Assembly (NCBI RefSeq): GCF_004664715.2
Contig: NC_051071.1
Coordinates: 36,751,530-36,815,529 of the forward strand
From: Peromyscus leucopus
Lineage: Eukaryota > Chordata > Mammalia > Rodentia > Cricetidae
Direction: 5' to 3'
DNA length: 64,000 bases
The translations under genes and the position numbers were made by a program. Below the pieces are notes generated by a model that was given only the letters and a program-made list of their open reading frames with translations, was not told the DNA's origin and ran no database searches. Positions 1 to 13,029 of this stretch are shown here, piece after piece; the first letter of the stretch is position 1, and each line of letters opens with the position of its first letter.

Positions 1-3000
1 TGTGACATGGCTAAGAAGTTGTTTCTTCACATGCCACTTCCATTGACCATCAAGCAGGAGGGGAATGGGTGGGCTTCCCTAAGGGAGCTGCGATGAAGAG
101 GAAGAGAGCTGAGATTTAGCCACAGTAGGAGTGTAAAGGAAAGTGCAACTGTGCATCTGGCAAATGGTTCACACAGAAAAGCTGCCTTTCAGGATGTCTT
201 GGGTTCACATTTTCAAGCCAGAGGTCAACATCTGCATTATTTTCACCAAGGCGAACATCCCAATGGATCTGAATTGTTCCACAAGCATTGCTTCTTTAAA
301 AGAGTATTTTAAAAGACTTTGTAACTAAAGGAGCTAATAAAGCCACAAACCTTGGTGAATAGACTTGTAGGGCTGTGGAATTTTGCAAATACAAATCGAG
401 GTTACCTGCTTAAACTTGAATTTCAGAGAAACAGCAAGTTTTTAACTTATAAGTATATCTCACATATTGCAAGAGAAATACAATGAGGAGGAGGAAGTGC
501 TTATGTATCTCTGATATTTACATTTAGCTTGACATCTTTGTTTTATCTGGCCAATTTAATAGGAACCCTCTGGGACATACTATATTTAATGGCTCTAAAC
601 AACTGCAATTTCATCAGCAAGTACGTGAAACCAACTAAATGTCCTTTTAATGGCTGTCTTTAAGTATTTGATTAGAGACATTATAATTTAAAGGATGATG
701 AATAAGAACCAAGGCTCAAATGCCTTTACTAAAAAGTTAGTAAGTAGCATTTGGAAAGAGGATGACACTAAGTAATGATTCTGGGAATTGTGCCGGGAGA
801 ATTTACAACAGACACACAGCACTTTGTATTCTATTTGATATGTTAGATGGGATTATTGCCATACAATGAGAAGAAAAATATACCTTGTGGATATCTTGGT
901 AGAGAAGATGATAGAGTGAACTTGTTCAGGGAAATGTGGGAGTAGAAAAGGAAACTAGGGGTTAGGGTTCATCAGAATAGCAATTACCCAAGTGGGTCAA
1001 TTCTTTTTTTTTAAGGAAATGGATTTTGATAATTAAAGTCCAGGAGGAAACCACCTGGTTCATCCAAAAGGACCTTCAAATTTCAAATAGCCAAGTGATT
1101 TATGTCATTTTAAAACTCTGTATCTTCAGTTAATGACTATTCTCTGGGTTATTTGGGAGGGAGAACAGCTGGGCCTTATAATTATTATTATGGGATTTGG
1201 ATCAATAAAAAAAGAAGACACTGTTCTTTGAAAGATTTCCTCTGTAGCTTCATGTGCAGCCCGCTTCCCACCCTCCCACCCCTCTTTGTGCCCCTTTGGA
1301 TACCTAAGTACTACACCACTTTTAATCATGGGCTCCATCAATAATAACTCCCAAAAGAGTCTAGCCAAGGAGTCAAATTATTAGCTAGCCATCCGGATAT
1401 TCTTTCTACACAAATTCAAATGTACTTTTTTTTTTTTAAAGAAACATCTGAGTCTTCAGCCTGATCAAACAAGGTGTCTCTTTTTCCAGTGTGAATATTT
1501 GACCTTGTATAGACAAAGACATAAATAACAGGACCAAATGGTGCTTTAATGTACTACCTAAGCAATAACTTGATTCTAAACTGGTGAATTTCTAAACCAG
1601 GACTTCTCAAGAGTAGCAGCATTGGGGGTAGGGTTAAATCACAAAATTCTTTATTGGAGAAATGAGAAGACTGCCCAAGTTGTTGGATGCTTAGCAGCAG
1701 CCCTGGCCTCTGTTGCCCAGACTAAAGAAGTAACTTGATCTTTCAGTCAAGATAACCATAAAGTTTCAGGAATTGCCAAATGCCCCATGGGGAGGATAAT
1801 TAAGATCCACTAACCTAAACTATTAAAGCTGAATTTAGTTTATTGAGGGTAAAGAGTTGCAGGGAAGGGGCTGGTTTGGGGTCGTGGAGAGCAGAAGAGT
1901 AATCACAGTCACATCTGAAATGCCTTAATGAACCCGCTTATTTAAAACAGCCACCAACCCTTTCATTCATCTATTTGCTTTCTGATTTCAACACAGACAG
2001 GTAATGAGGACATAATGGAATGCTTCGAGGGCTGAAGATTTGGAAGGGAAGCAAGCACAAATATCTCTCCCATGGAATTTCAGCTCAAATGGTGGATGGG
2101 GGCCAATGGAAAAGTAGGGATCTGCTGTCGGCATGTGTGGTGATGCAGTGCTGTGAGGAACCGAGACAGAAATGAGGACGGTATAAGGGTCTGCTGGGGG
2201 AAAAAAAAATGAAAGCAAGAAAAGAGTCTAGTAATTCTCCGAAGTAGGAATTCAGGACAGAAATGGATTAGCAAGATATGTGAGAACTACACAGATCACT
2301 GGAATGAAGAAAAAAAAAAAAAGCTAAAATATAGAGTGCAGGAAACTGCTGCTTCCTCTGGGCAAGTGAAGCGAAGAAAGCAGGGTGGGTCATTAGAATC
2401 TAGAAACCTATGTTACATGTTATGCCAGCTGGGAGCTAAGTCACTGAAGCCATAGATCTGCTGACTATTGTTAGTCCCTACTGGCCTGAATGAGCCCTGG
2501 GAAGCTGTGGTGGGTGGCTGACAGGACAGGGTCTCTGGGGGATGAATTATTGCTGCTTCCAAAAGTATGAAGAAAATCATTTCACTGCAAACAGATGCTG
2601 AATTGGCCTTGTGTCAGTAGAGACTGAAAAGCAACCATGAGATACAACTCCTTGCATCCTCTCAGCAGCTTTTTGATCCCCTGCTTGTGCCCTCTATTAC
2701 CAGTTTGTTAGGGAAAACATAGCCTGGGGTTGGGGTGTCACAAAACACATCAGTGAAGGGGGAGTTCAAACAGAGAAGCAGAGTTTTCAAACAAGCACAG
2801 AAAAGCTAATGTTCTTCCTAAGACTGCCCAACTTCAAGGAATGTCTTGGTCAGTTTGATATGGGAATGACTGTGCCTTTGGAGGAATTGTCCACTCTGTG
2901 GAAATCCTCTTTGAGGCAGAGATAGCCTGTTGTTTTCCTTACACCATCAAATGTTATTTATCAGTAAATATCTTTATTGCCTTATTGAATCCATGCTCAA

Positions 3001-3121
3001 CTTTAAAGCCTTGAAATCAGAACTGAACAAAACCCAACTAGAAATTAAGCAACAATGGCTCTGATAAGAAGGACATCTGATAAGATTGGAGCAGGAACAA
3101 CTGTCTCAGCATGTGTGTATC

Positions 3122-3125
<4 letters not shown>
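1..3125. other. Intergenic, nothing recognised
   Basis: AT-rich single-copy-looking DNA. Only short, poorly coding open frames are present and I recognise no repeat, exon or motif. Confidence 0.6.

Positions 3126-3164
<39 letters not shown>
3126..3164. repeat. (GT)n microsatellite
   Basis: Uninterrupted GT run of 39 bases. Confidence 0.97.
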
Positions 3165-3166
<2 letters not shown>

Positions 3167-5487
3167 TGTGACCCACTCATGACAGTTCAATAAATATTAA
3201 ATAGACACCATCTATGTACAGATCTTTGTATCAGATGCTCCAAGAGCATCACAAGAAGTCTCCCTAATGGACTGAGAATATTGATTGCCCTCCATACCAT
3301 CTGCCACATTTCACTATTTTTAAAAGGTCTTTTCTTTGATTTATTGAGGCCCTTGGAATCTTACTCTTTTCTCCTTTTAACGTCATTAGCAATGCACATC
3401 CCCCCTCACCTCTTGGCTGCAGTCCCCAGCTTCATGTCTTCATGAACAGAATAAAGTAGATTTCCTCCCAGAAGTGGCTCAGAGAGTAATTGTCTAAAGA
3501 GAGAAATTAACCCTTTCAGACTCCCCAGGAGCCATTGCTACATGTCCTGTAAAACTCCTTCCTAATTACTACCTGGAGGGAGAATGGTTCTGGAGAGCAG
3601 CAACCATCATATGCACCTTTATTTCCCTCCATAGCTATCTAAAGGAGGGGACTGCAGGCCATCACTCTGAAGGGAAAGGAGTCTGGGGGGTATTTACTTC
3701 AAAATAAGAACAGGTCCTGGAGCAGGCAGCTCCTGCAGCCTGTGCTGATCTGTGGGAGCCTCTAGTCTGATCCTCAGAGTTGGAGGAAGGTATGAACGAG
3801 GGTCATGGTACTCAAAATGCTCTAAAACAGTGGCTTCTTGGAAAGCCTGAATGTAGTCTCCTGCATGATCAGGGCTCAACAAGGCTTCAAACTAAGGGAC
3901 TGAGGCTGCTGGATCCAGAGCCATTATGCTGACTTTGATTGTTAATGATTTTTTTGTAGCCTATCTACAAAAGCATTTAAATTCTATACTTAGATGCCTT
4001 TACATTTGAATAGCTATTTAGCAATTTTCCCTTTGGAGAAGCACTCCATTGAACACCAATATCTCCCTCTTTTGTTTGAACGAGTTTTTATACCTATGAA
4101 TACCTTAGTCAATATTTGTGGACTTTAATACTCCTCTGTCTAGGGCTTTAGAAGACAAAGCCTACACTGTTCATTTGATTTTTTATATTCTTCTCCACTT
4201 ACCCAAGATTTTTTACCTGATGCAATTTGAGGTCAGAATCCTGCCCCTACACTTTTTTAAAAACAATAGAATGCTTTTTAAAAGCACAGATCAAATGATG
4301 ACTAACGTAGCTCTAGCTTGCAATTTGACCATCACTGAAAGAACATAAGCATAAACTTAGTGTTCATGGAAAGTCTAATATTTAATGTAGCCCTAAGTGC
4401 CAACTAGTGTTCACATCGAAGTCCCGGTCCTTCAAGCAAATGCTCTTAGTGGAACAGACTCTCCTTACCTTCAGTTAGAATTCTAAAGCAGAAAGCATTG
4501 TTCCTGGAATCCAAGCCCTACTGGTATTCTTGAGCCCAGGTATGATATAACAACAAGCAGTCTATTCTATGAGGTTCAAAATATCTCTCAAAGCATCTCA
4601 GCAGACATTTTATATTCGACTCATTTGCCTGCACTCGCTCTCTGGTTAAGATAAACATTCCCAGCTAAAGCCTACTGCATTTAGCCTTAGCACATTTTCC
4701 TATGTGTTTCTGTGCTGATCCTATTTTGTGCTTTTAACTGTACAAATATATAACAATAAAGACAATCATTCTGCTAGCAATTGAATTACAAAATGTGTTC
4801 TCTTTTCCACTAATGAAACCTTTATCTTGTTCAAAATCTCCAGCAAATAGCTTTTATATTTTTTTCTGCAAATTTGCCAGCTGACAATAGAAACCAGTTA
4901 AGGCAGGACTTCTGCGGAGCAAAAGCATGAGAGCTGGTTATTTAGTGCCATCTAGTGGCCACAAGAAAATTGACCAAGGTATTGAATCACCCCTTCCCTT
5001 TGCAACCAACACATCACTGTTTTCCATTATTTAACCCTCAATTCTTGTAAAACTTCAAATAAAATGGCAATATGTAAATAAGAATTATATTTTTTATTTT
5101 AAGTGTAATAATCAGTTATGTCTCAATAATGTCAAATGAAATTATTCACATAGAACCAAGAGATAAAAGCAAGAGTTGACAACTGCTGACCTATCATCTC
5201 AGTGAAGACCACAAGGTTGTATATAACTTTATTAATTTTAATTAACCAAATATATACACCACACTGATAGATAAACGTCATCATTTCCCTTCATTCTGCC
5301 TTTTTTTTTTTTTTTAGAACAGTTTAACTTATTCCCACACTGATCTCATTAGATTCTCTGGTAAGGACCAAAGATAAAAGTCTTTTCATACCTCCAAGTG
5401 TTGTAGAGGCTGTGACATTAAAAGGTAGAATATTGAATTCCAAATGAACATTTTCCTATATTATTGGTGCTGCCTGCCACGGCTCCC

Positions 5488-5490
<3 letters not shown>
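3165..5490. other. Intergenic, nothing recognised
   Basis: No recognisable gene or repeat. The phrase GTGCCATCTAGTGGCCAC near 4,950 may belong to an old repeat. Confidence 0.5.
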
Positions 5491-5545
<55 letters not shown>

Positions 5546-5640
5546 ACTCCTGTGTCTCATCTACTTAGGAAACCGAGGCAGGATCTCTTGAGCCTAGGTC
5601 TTCAAGACTAACCTAGGCAGTGTAGTAAGTCTCTTGTCTC
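5491..5640. repeat. (GT)n microsatellite next to a B1-like fragment
   Basis: An uninterrupted GT run covers 5,491-5,542, followed by GAGGCAGGATCTCTTGAGCC, which resembles an old B1/B4 in sense. Confidence 0.85.
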
Positions 5641-6271
5641 AGAAAACAGTAAAAGGGAATGAGGGAGGGACAGAGAGGGGGAAGGGATGGAGAAAGGGGA
5701 GGGGAAACACCCAGGGAAGAACTGATAATGCAGTGTCTATAGATCCTCAGATGCAGAAGTCCCTTTTGCTTTATAGAAAATCACTTCTCTTTTCCATTAT
5801 GCCCTTCAGCTAATTGTGCAAGGCCAACCCGCATTAAGGAGGCTTCTTTTCTACCCTGCAACTATTGATTTACATGTAAACCCCACTGAAACATCCTCAT
5901 AGAAACATCCAGAATATCGTTTGGCCAAGTATTATTGCAAGAAGTTCAATGAAGTTTTGTCAGAACAGTAACCATCCCATCAAAAAAGTGCACAGAGGAA
6001 CAAATGAAGGGTTTGAGAGAACAGGGGGAAGGTTTGGAAAGCTGCTCACCATGCACCTGGATAAAATGGAAGCCTTCCTCAGGGTTCTCACTAACAAAGC
6101 CATTTGCTTCCAGCATTCATACATCGTTGGATCTGCTGGATTGTATAGACGAAGCAATACAGCAGCCCAATGCAGCAGAGCCTGCGCATGCCCTGGGATT
6201 CAACAAAAACAAGCAAGTTTATGGTATTTAAGTGAGTGGGTTAGAATCACATATTCCAATCTTTTAATAAA

Positions 6272-6600
6272 TATCACCTTAGTTAGTGTTTCTATTGCTG
6301 TGATAAAACACCGTGACCATGGCCATGTGGGACAGAAAAGTTTTGTTTTCCTTACACATCTACATCACAGTCCAACCATGAAGGAAGTCATGGCATGGAC
6401 TTAAGGAAGGGACCTGGAGGAAGGAGCTGATGCAGAGGCCATGGAGGAGTGCTGCTTACTGTATTGCTCCTCATGGTTTGCTCAACTTGTTTTCTGATAG
6501 TACCCAGGCCCATCAGCCCAGAGGTGGTGGTAGTATCCACCGTGGACTAGGCTCTCCTACATCAATCACTTTATTAAGAAAGATTAAGAAAATTCGCTAC
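6272..6600 (+). repeat. Rodent interspersed repeat, unnamed family
   Basis: It opens TTTCTATTGCTGTGATAAAA and contains GAAGGAAGTCATGGCATGGA and GCAGAGGCCATGGAGGAGTG, phrases I know as very common in rodent intergenic DNA. More diverged relatives seem to lie at 13,030-13,340, 13,780-14,100 and 17,690-17,990, all in the same orientation and all with a start resembling TTGCTG(T/G)(A/G)ATAAAA. Confidence 0.5.
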
Positions 6601-6699
6601 AAGGTTTGCCTACAGCCCAATTTTATGGATGCATTTTCTCAGTTAAGGTTCCCTTCTCTCAGAGGACTCTATTTGTATAAAGTTGACAAAAATTAACTA

Positions 6700-8760
6700 G
6701 CCAGTGCAAATATGTTGCTACACAAATGAAAAAAATCCACTGACTGTTATATGCCCACCCCCTCTTTTTGGTAGTAGGTGGGACAAACTGCAACAAGTTA
6801 CATTTCACCCAAAAAGAGATGGTTTCTATACACTGAGACCTGCAGTGTTCCTAGATATTTTGCCAAGGTCAAGATCTTTGAAGTTCGGCTACATCCTGTC
6901 AGGAAGGTGTCTTAGCATTGGATCCAGCACCATTACTTGGTCACTAGGTCCAGTTTCTATGTCATTAATGCAGTAGACTGGTATAAAGGGAGAGACTTTG
7001 TCTCTGCAAGCTGAAATGTGGCTACAGGCCTGGAGAGTTGACTGACCTGAGAAGTAGGATGGCAAAGAGCACTCCTGGTTTTGCTGGGCTAGAAATGAAC
7101 TGCCTCTGGTACTCTTTATCAGCAGAGGTGGAGGAGAAGAGTCACATATAAAATATGGGTGTAGTGGTGGTGTGGCTACCATTGGGTGACTAAGTTACGC
7201 TTATGACATCTGCAGCTGTTCTTCAAGATTACTTCCTCCATTGAATAGGTGAATCAAGTGGAGAAGTCATAGGATTTGCCACCCTTTCCTACTTCATGTG
7301 CCTGCAATTTAAATACAAATTTACAAACATAATTGAAAATTTTTCCCTTGGTATTTATCTCTGATCTCCTTCCTAGAATGCACAATTGAATTTGGCTCAC
7401 CGTTCTTCTAGGTAAAGCTCGTTCTGGTGGCTTCCACTAGGCCTTTTCTACTGTAATAACCTTTATTCCACAGTTGTTCAGCTAAGAAGTGGGGCAAAAT
7501 CTCTGGCATAACTTTAAGGATTTGATGGAGCTGTGCTGGGATCCCATGAATCCCATGTCCCCTTCGTTAGCCCCCGTTTAACTTAGTGCACCACAGTGAC
7601 ATTTAAGTTTCCTGGAATTAGTGTCAGTTCAAATCCAATGTTCAGTAATCTATGAAAAGTGTCATTACTGCCTCATTCTCAGGGCATAGCCACCTCCTCA
7701 AAAAGCCATTATTCTCTCTGGGTTCAAAGAGAGATTAGCACACATACATGCACACAGCCCAACTATCACGGTCCTTCTTCTAAGGAATTCTCAAACTCTG
7801 TCTCCTTAAGGAGCTCTGGGTTTGTGAACTGGTTCAGACTTTGAGACTTGACTGGCACTTTGGTACTGTCTTGATTTGGGTGATTCATATTTGTTTTTCT
7901 GTTACCAGGCCTATAAGCTTTTCTAGTAATGAATCTAGGTAAGAATTTAATAGACTTCCCATCTATTTCTTGGCTAGGGACACCATGAGTAGCTAACCAA
8001 TACCATAGGTGTCAGTGAGTCATATTGTTCCCATCACTCCTCAAGTGAAGCCATTCATTATATTAATCATACTGTCCTGTCTTTGGTGATTCTTATCTCT
8101 TGGCCCTGGAATTCTGGGATTCATTTTTTCTCATCACATCTACAGACCTAAAATCAGTGATAGGACTCTCCACTGTCCTTTCTGACTTACAGAAAGAATT
8201 GACTACAAAGTTTTTCAAGGATCTTGGGACTTTGGCCTCAAGTCTATTTCTCCCAGTTGTGGTGTTGAACTGTGTCTTTTCCAAGGATGGGGTGGATCAG
8301 ATCCTGCGGGGTAAATAAATCTGTTGTACTATAAATACCGTCGAATAAGGCAGTCAGCGGCTTCTGATGTTTCTATCTTTAGTTACTGTATTTATAGCCT
8401 ATCAAAGCAGTTCTGGTATTTCAACTTCATTGAATGTATTTAAAAGTTCATGTTTCAAACAACCTAGAAAAATTCCAACTGAGGACCCTTCTAACACTTC
8501 ATACTCCAAGTCTACATCTCAATCTAGCATATCCACATCAATAAATTCAGCCTGATCCAACATTATGTTCATTCCACCATTATTCTGCACCCTGAGTATC
8601 CATTCCTACACATGTTCCCTAGACTTTTGCCAATGAAAATGGGAAAGCTCATGTATGTCTTCAGTGAGTGGCATAACTAACTCCTCATGGGTAATATTTC
8701 ATGCTTTATGTGTGGGTACCTGCTGGGACTTCTGTCTAGTCTTTCGCTTAGAAACAGAGA
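6700..8760 (-). pseudogene. Decayed ERV-L-like gag (and following) remnant
   Basis: The minus strand from about 8,760 to 7,200 reads as a series of short open segments that switch frame and contain many stops. Several read like protein rather than noise, for example LDQAEFIDVDML, EVLEGSSVG and FLPRFITRKAYRPGNRK. The wording and spacing resemble gag of ERV-L type elements as I remember it. The region 7,180-6,889 on the same strand has another 97-codon open segment that could be the continuation. The element is heavily broken by stops and frameshifts, has no flanking LTR that I can see, and cannot be functional. The family assignment is tentative. Confidence 0.42.
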
Positions 8761-8959
8761 AGGGAAGTAAGGTTTTTAAGGAGAAGTGGATAAAACTTGA
8801 CAGGTAGCTTACTTGACAGGTAGCTTCCTCAGAGAAATTTCCTCAGGTAAATTATTGCCCACCTTCTCAGGTGGGAGTGAAATGCTGTTTCAGTTGGAAA
8901 AGTTTAGGTTTCTGATATCCCTTTATCAGAATGTGCCAGTCCATTTATCAAGATTCCAT

Positions 8960-9085
8960 TCTTTTCTTGTTTTAAGACAGAGTCTCACCGTGTATCCCAG
9001 GCTTGCCTTGAACTCTCAATCCGTCTTTCTGCATTAACCTACCTAGTGCTGGAAATATGGTCTTACACCACTATGCCTCGATCCC
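8960..9085 (-). mobile_element. B1 SINE, old, antisense
   Basis: The plus strand reads AAGACAGAGTCTCACCGTGT and GGCTTGCCTTGAACTC, the complement of a diverged B1. No TSD was identified. Confidence 0.65.
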
Positions 9086-10662
9086 ATTTGTTTTCAGCCA
9101 ATACCACCATATTTATGGCAGATACCATAAAAGATTAGAATTTTAATTTCGTTTGGCATTCATCTATTTGCAGTTTGGATTTTTAGAAATCTCAGCCATT
9201 CAGATACAGAAAATAACAATTTCTTTGTTAAGAAAGACAGATGATTTCAGGTTATTTGTGTGGCACTCAAGTTGATAAATTAAAGATTCAGCTCAGTCCT
9301 TATTTCCCCACTTTCTCTAGAGCAGTTAGGAACAACGAGCTGATTTCATTAGATTCATTAGCTCGACTGCAGCATTTTCAGGTATCAAATACATGCTCTC
9401 AGAACTTTGCCTTTTATAATAAAGTCAATATTCATTATTCACATGCACCGTGCTTGACGATTCATCCAGTCACCAAATTGCCTTTTTAACTTCAAAAGGA
9501 ACACTCACAGAGCTTTTGTAATCATCCACCAGTTTGCATAGACCAGCAGAAATTCTGAGTTTTCTGATATAGACATGCCCAGCTGAAACAAGGTGACATT
9601 CTGCTACTTTGTTTCGTGTGTTATATAGACATGGCCAGACCATAGCAACTGAGGAAGCAGTGCAGGCATAGAACAAAATATTATATCTCCGAGGGCAGTG
9701 GGGAAGGATTTGAATCCCAATTCTGATCCCTACCTGTGCAGAAACCACAAGCAAGCCACTGATGCTCATTTATAAGATAAGAATAGTATCTGACAAGGGA
9801 ATGGCATTTGGGATTTAAAATTACAATCTGTGTGAGATATAGATACATTATGTCGGAATGCCTGTATCTGCTCTATTAGCCCCTGTTTCCCAATCACTAA
9901 TTCAGTGTTCACATATGTCTGTGAATGGTGAGAGCTAACTATGTTTTTCTGGGATCAATCAGCTCTGATGTTATGTAAATCTCTATTGCCATATTAGACT
10001 AATGGACCACCAGGCTTTTATTACACAAAATAGGAATATTAGTGAATTTAATTATATTAGAGTCTCAATTGAAACTATTCCAAAGTTAGTACAAAACTGT
10101 ATTCCTTAGAATTCTATTCTAGAACATCTTTACTATTCTTGGCACTGAAATATCCATACAAAGGTTCAATAGTTAATCAGGGGTGCAGGAGGAAGGTGCT
10201 GAGGAGGGGATAAGGAGAAGGAAGGGGCAGAGAAAGGAGAGATTTCATGGAACTGGTTGTAATTGTTGAGAATTGAGAGGGATTGGAGTAGTGGAGTAGT
10301 TGGAAACTCAGGCAAGATTTGCTTCTGTAGATCCGAGACAAAATTTCTTCTTCGGAAAAACTTCCATTTTTTCTGGTGCCTTTAAACTGACTGAATGAAG
10401 TCCAATCAAATTATTTAGAAAAATCTGAAAATAGAATAATTTTAACAGTGGTAAGAACATCTATTCTTTCTGTCCTTAACACCCCTTTTTTATTCTTTAT
10501 ACAAACCACCCTCATTGAAACAGGCAGATTAGTATTTGATTGGATAATTGGGGACTGTAGCCTAGGCAACTGAACATTACTTCCAACAGAGTGGGCCACA
10601 CAAAATGCATGCTTGACCACATTGGTCCCCATATTAATTTTACTACTTAATATTTTAAAGTG

Positions 10663-10664
<2 letters not shown>
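9086..10664. other. Intergenic, nothing recognised
   Basis: No exon or repeat recognised. It holds a G/A-rich patch around 10,185-10,240. Confidence 0.5.

Positions 10665-10706
<42 letters not shown>
10665..10706. repeat. (GT)n microsatellite
   Basis: Uninterrupted GT run just left of the B1 at 10,800. Confidence 0.97.
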
Positions 10707-10709
<3 letters not shown>

Positions 10710-10799
10710 ATTTCAACATTATCACATATTAAAGAATTTTATAGGCACGGAAATTTGAATTTGTAATTTTACAGACATATTTTTTCTTCTCATTATCTT

Positions 10800-10947
10800 T
10801 TTGTTTTTTCTGGACAGGGTATCTCTGTGTAGCTCTTGCTATCCTGGAACTCACTCTGTAGACTGAGCTGGCCTCAAACTGAGAGATTCACCTGCCTTTT
10901 GTCAGCCGAGTGCCATGATTAAAGGCATGTACCACCAAAGCCCAGCA
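10800..10947 (-). mobile_element. B1 SINE with 15-bp TSD
   Basis: A T-run, then GGACAGGGTATCTCTGTGTA, on to the B1 5' end at ACCACCAAAGCCC. It is flanked by TCTTCTCATTATCTT at 10,785-10,799 and 10,948-10,962, an exact 15-bp target-site duplication. Confidence 0.88.
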
Positions 10948-11522
10948 TCTTCTCATTATCTTAGGAAGCATCTCATATAGCTGGTGGGCTATAGACAAAC
11001 AATTAGCTGACCAGATTTGACCTACAGATCATAGTCTTTCTCTTCATGAACTGAAATACCCAGGACAGATAGATACATTTTTCCTTTAGGTATACTTGGT
11101 TGCTTAATAACCACACTTAAAAGTCACACTCACCATATACAACTTCTGTTCCATAAAATTTTATTGTTTCACAGTCACATGCCTTGTATCAAACATTGAT
11201 GCTCTAATAATCCTGCATTTGTGATTCTGAACTTGGGATATGACTCACTTTGCCCAATATAATGTTAGAAAAAAAGCAAGAGGCTTGTTAAGAGATTTAA
11301 GACATTGATGGATATCCTTTGTGAAAATTTTTTCTTGGAAGTCAGTAACCATGTCAGAAGATTTACTATCCTGGGAGCACCATGCTGTGAGGAGCCCCAA
11401 ACCCAGCATGTGATGTGACATACGGAATAGCACCCAGGCAACCAGATTTGAACCTAATGCAACCAAGTGAAAAAACTTATCTGATGTCCTGATGTCCTGC
11501 AGGCAAGATGAGTACCACTAAT

Positions 11523-11571
11523 CCCCCCACCCCCCCACCCCCCACCCCCCCACCCTCCCACCGCCCGCCCC
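11523..11571 (-). repeat. C-run tract with G-quadruplex potential on the minus strand
   Basis: Four successive C-runs of 6, 7, 6 and 7 bases separated by single A bases (11,523-11,551), then shorter runs to 11,571. On the minus strand these are four G-runs with one-base loops. Confidence 0.85.
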
Positions 11572-12348
11572 AAATCTTGAGGCACAGAATTGTGGGGACC
11601 AACATGTCTTCACTGTTTTATGCCACTAGTTTTTTTTGTTTGTTTGTTTTATTTTTGTCAGGCTGCTATATTTTTATATATTTAGTTAAAACCCAACAGT
11701 GTTTTTGCTACTGTTTAGATCATACAGTTTACACTGCACTTTGTATGCCACTAGGTTTTATGATGGTTATTCATGTAGCTGGTAGCAAAGGGCTCTGAGT
11801 TTGGTACTACCAAATTATGTCTAATTGTTAAAAATAATTAGAAATAAATATGTAATACCCTGTTGCTATCTTGGTCTTTCAAAACAGTTCCATTCTTCAT
11901 TTTGAATTAGTTGTTAGTACTTTCTGGCCTACATTTTTCTCAGATTTAAGATAATGTGTCTATACTACTTGGAGAAAAATTTCAAACTGTAAAAGTTGAA
12001 GTGTGCAAGATAAGTATTATTTTTAACATAAATGATTGATATCTATAAAACAATTTGAATTATATTGGTAAATTTCCAAATACTTATTGTATTTATTCAT
12101 ATACAACTTACTCTAGTGTATTCATTTATGACAGAAAGTTACTCAAATTAGGAATATTTTCAAGACTTCTCTTGAATATTTGTTTCTTTACCCATGTCAT
12201 AATGCACTTTTGGTGAAGATGATTTAGCCCATATATTTCTCCATGTTTATTCAGGTTATTATATAGATGTATAGGTAGATAGAGAATGGTAGATAGATAG
12301 AAGTAGGTGGTTATAAATATTGAAATATCTGGATGCCTGTACATCAAA

Positions 12349-12350
<2 letters not shown>

Positions 12351-12395
<45 letters not shown>
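12351..12395. repeat. (AC)n microsatellite
   Basis: Uninterrupted AC run. Confidence 0.97.
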
Positions 12396-12399
<4 letters not shown>

Positions 12400-12605
12400 A
12401 ATACACAGTAGACCATAATTTCATTTGCTTTAGCTTACTAATAGACCACATACAAAGTTCAACAATTTTATTTTCTCTCTCAAAATAGGTCAAACTCTCA
12501 TTCAAGATTAAAATATTCATTTCTCATCCAGTTTTTATAATATCTGTGTAATATTCAACAATAATAAATAATTGAAGTTATTTATTGTTTTTCTTAGTTA
12601 ACTGG

Positions 12606-12930
12606 TGTGGTGGGTAGCTGTTCCAGCTTTGACCTGGAAGTACTACCCCCAGTGAGGCTTCCCGTAACTGTCACACCTACCTATGGCCTGCCGCAGAGGC
12701 AGGGCCAAGACAGGAACCCTTAAGACCCTAAATATGCCTGCTGTCTTGGCTCCTGGTGATCCTGGATACTGGATGGTAGACCGAGCAGAGTTTCCCAGAG
12801 AACACTCTGGACTGCATTTCACCTCTCCTGGATCCTATAACCTATTTCTTTACTTGTTGTAAGTTACCCCAAAATAAACCTCCATTTTAGCTACGTGGAG
12901 TTGCCTTAATAAATCCCCCAAATAAACTGG
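12606..12930 (+). mobile_element. Solo LTR (rodent ERV family, unnamed)
   Basis: It starts TGTGGTGGGTAGCTG and runs through a GC-rich U3-like part (GCCTGCCGCAGAGGCAGGGCC) to AATAAA at 12,873 and a second AATAAA near 12,908. I recall this sequence as a high-copy cricetid repeat, which a library search would confirm. The right edge is approximate. Confidence 0.55.
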
Positions 12931-13029
12931 GTCTGTCATACCTAAATCCAATAGACTAGGAGCTCCATTTTAGAGTATTTCTTCCCAAAATATTCTGGAA
13001 AATACCACCAAGGACTTTTGAAGATGGAG

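Noticed and set aside
5949..6404. 151-codon open frame on the plus strand
   Set aside because: It runs from unique sequence into a rodent interspersed repeat, has no recognisable protein motif, and shows no splice or start-site support.
11508..11798. 96-codon open frame starting in the C-rich tract
   Set aside because: The first third is encoded by the C-run repeat (Pro/Thr), there is no splice or homology support, and the rest is low-complexity hydrophobic.
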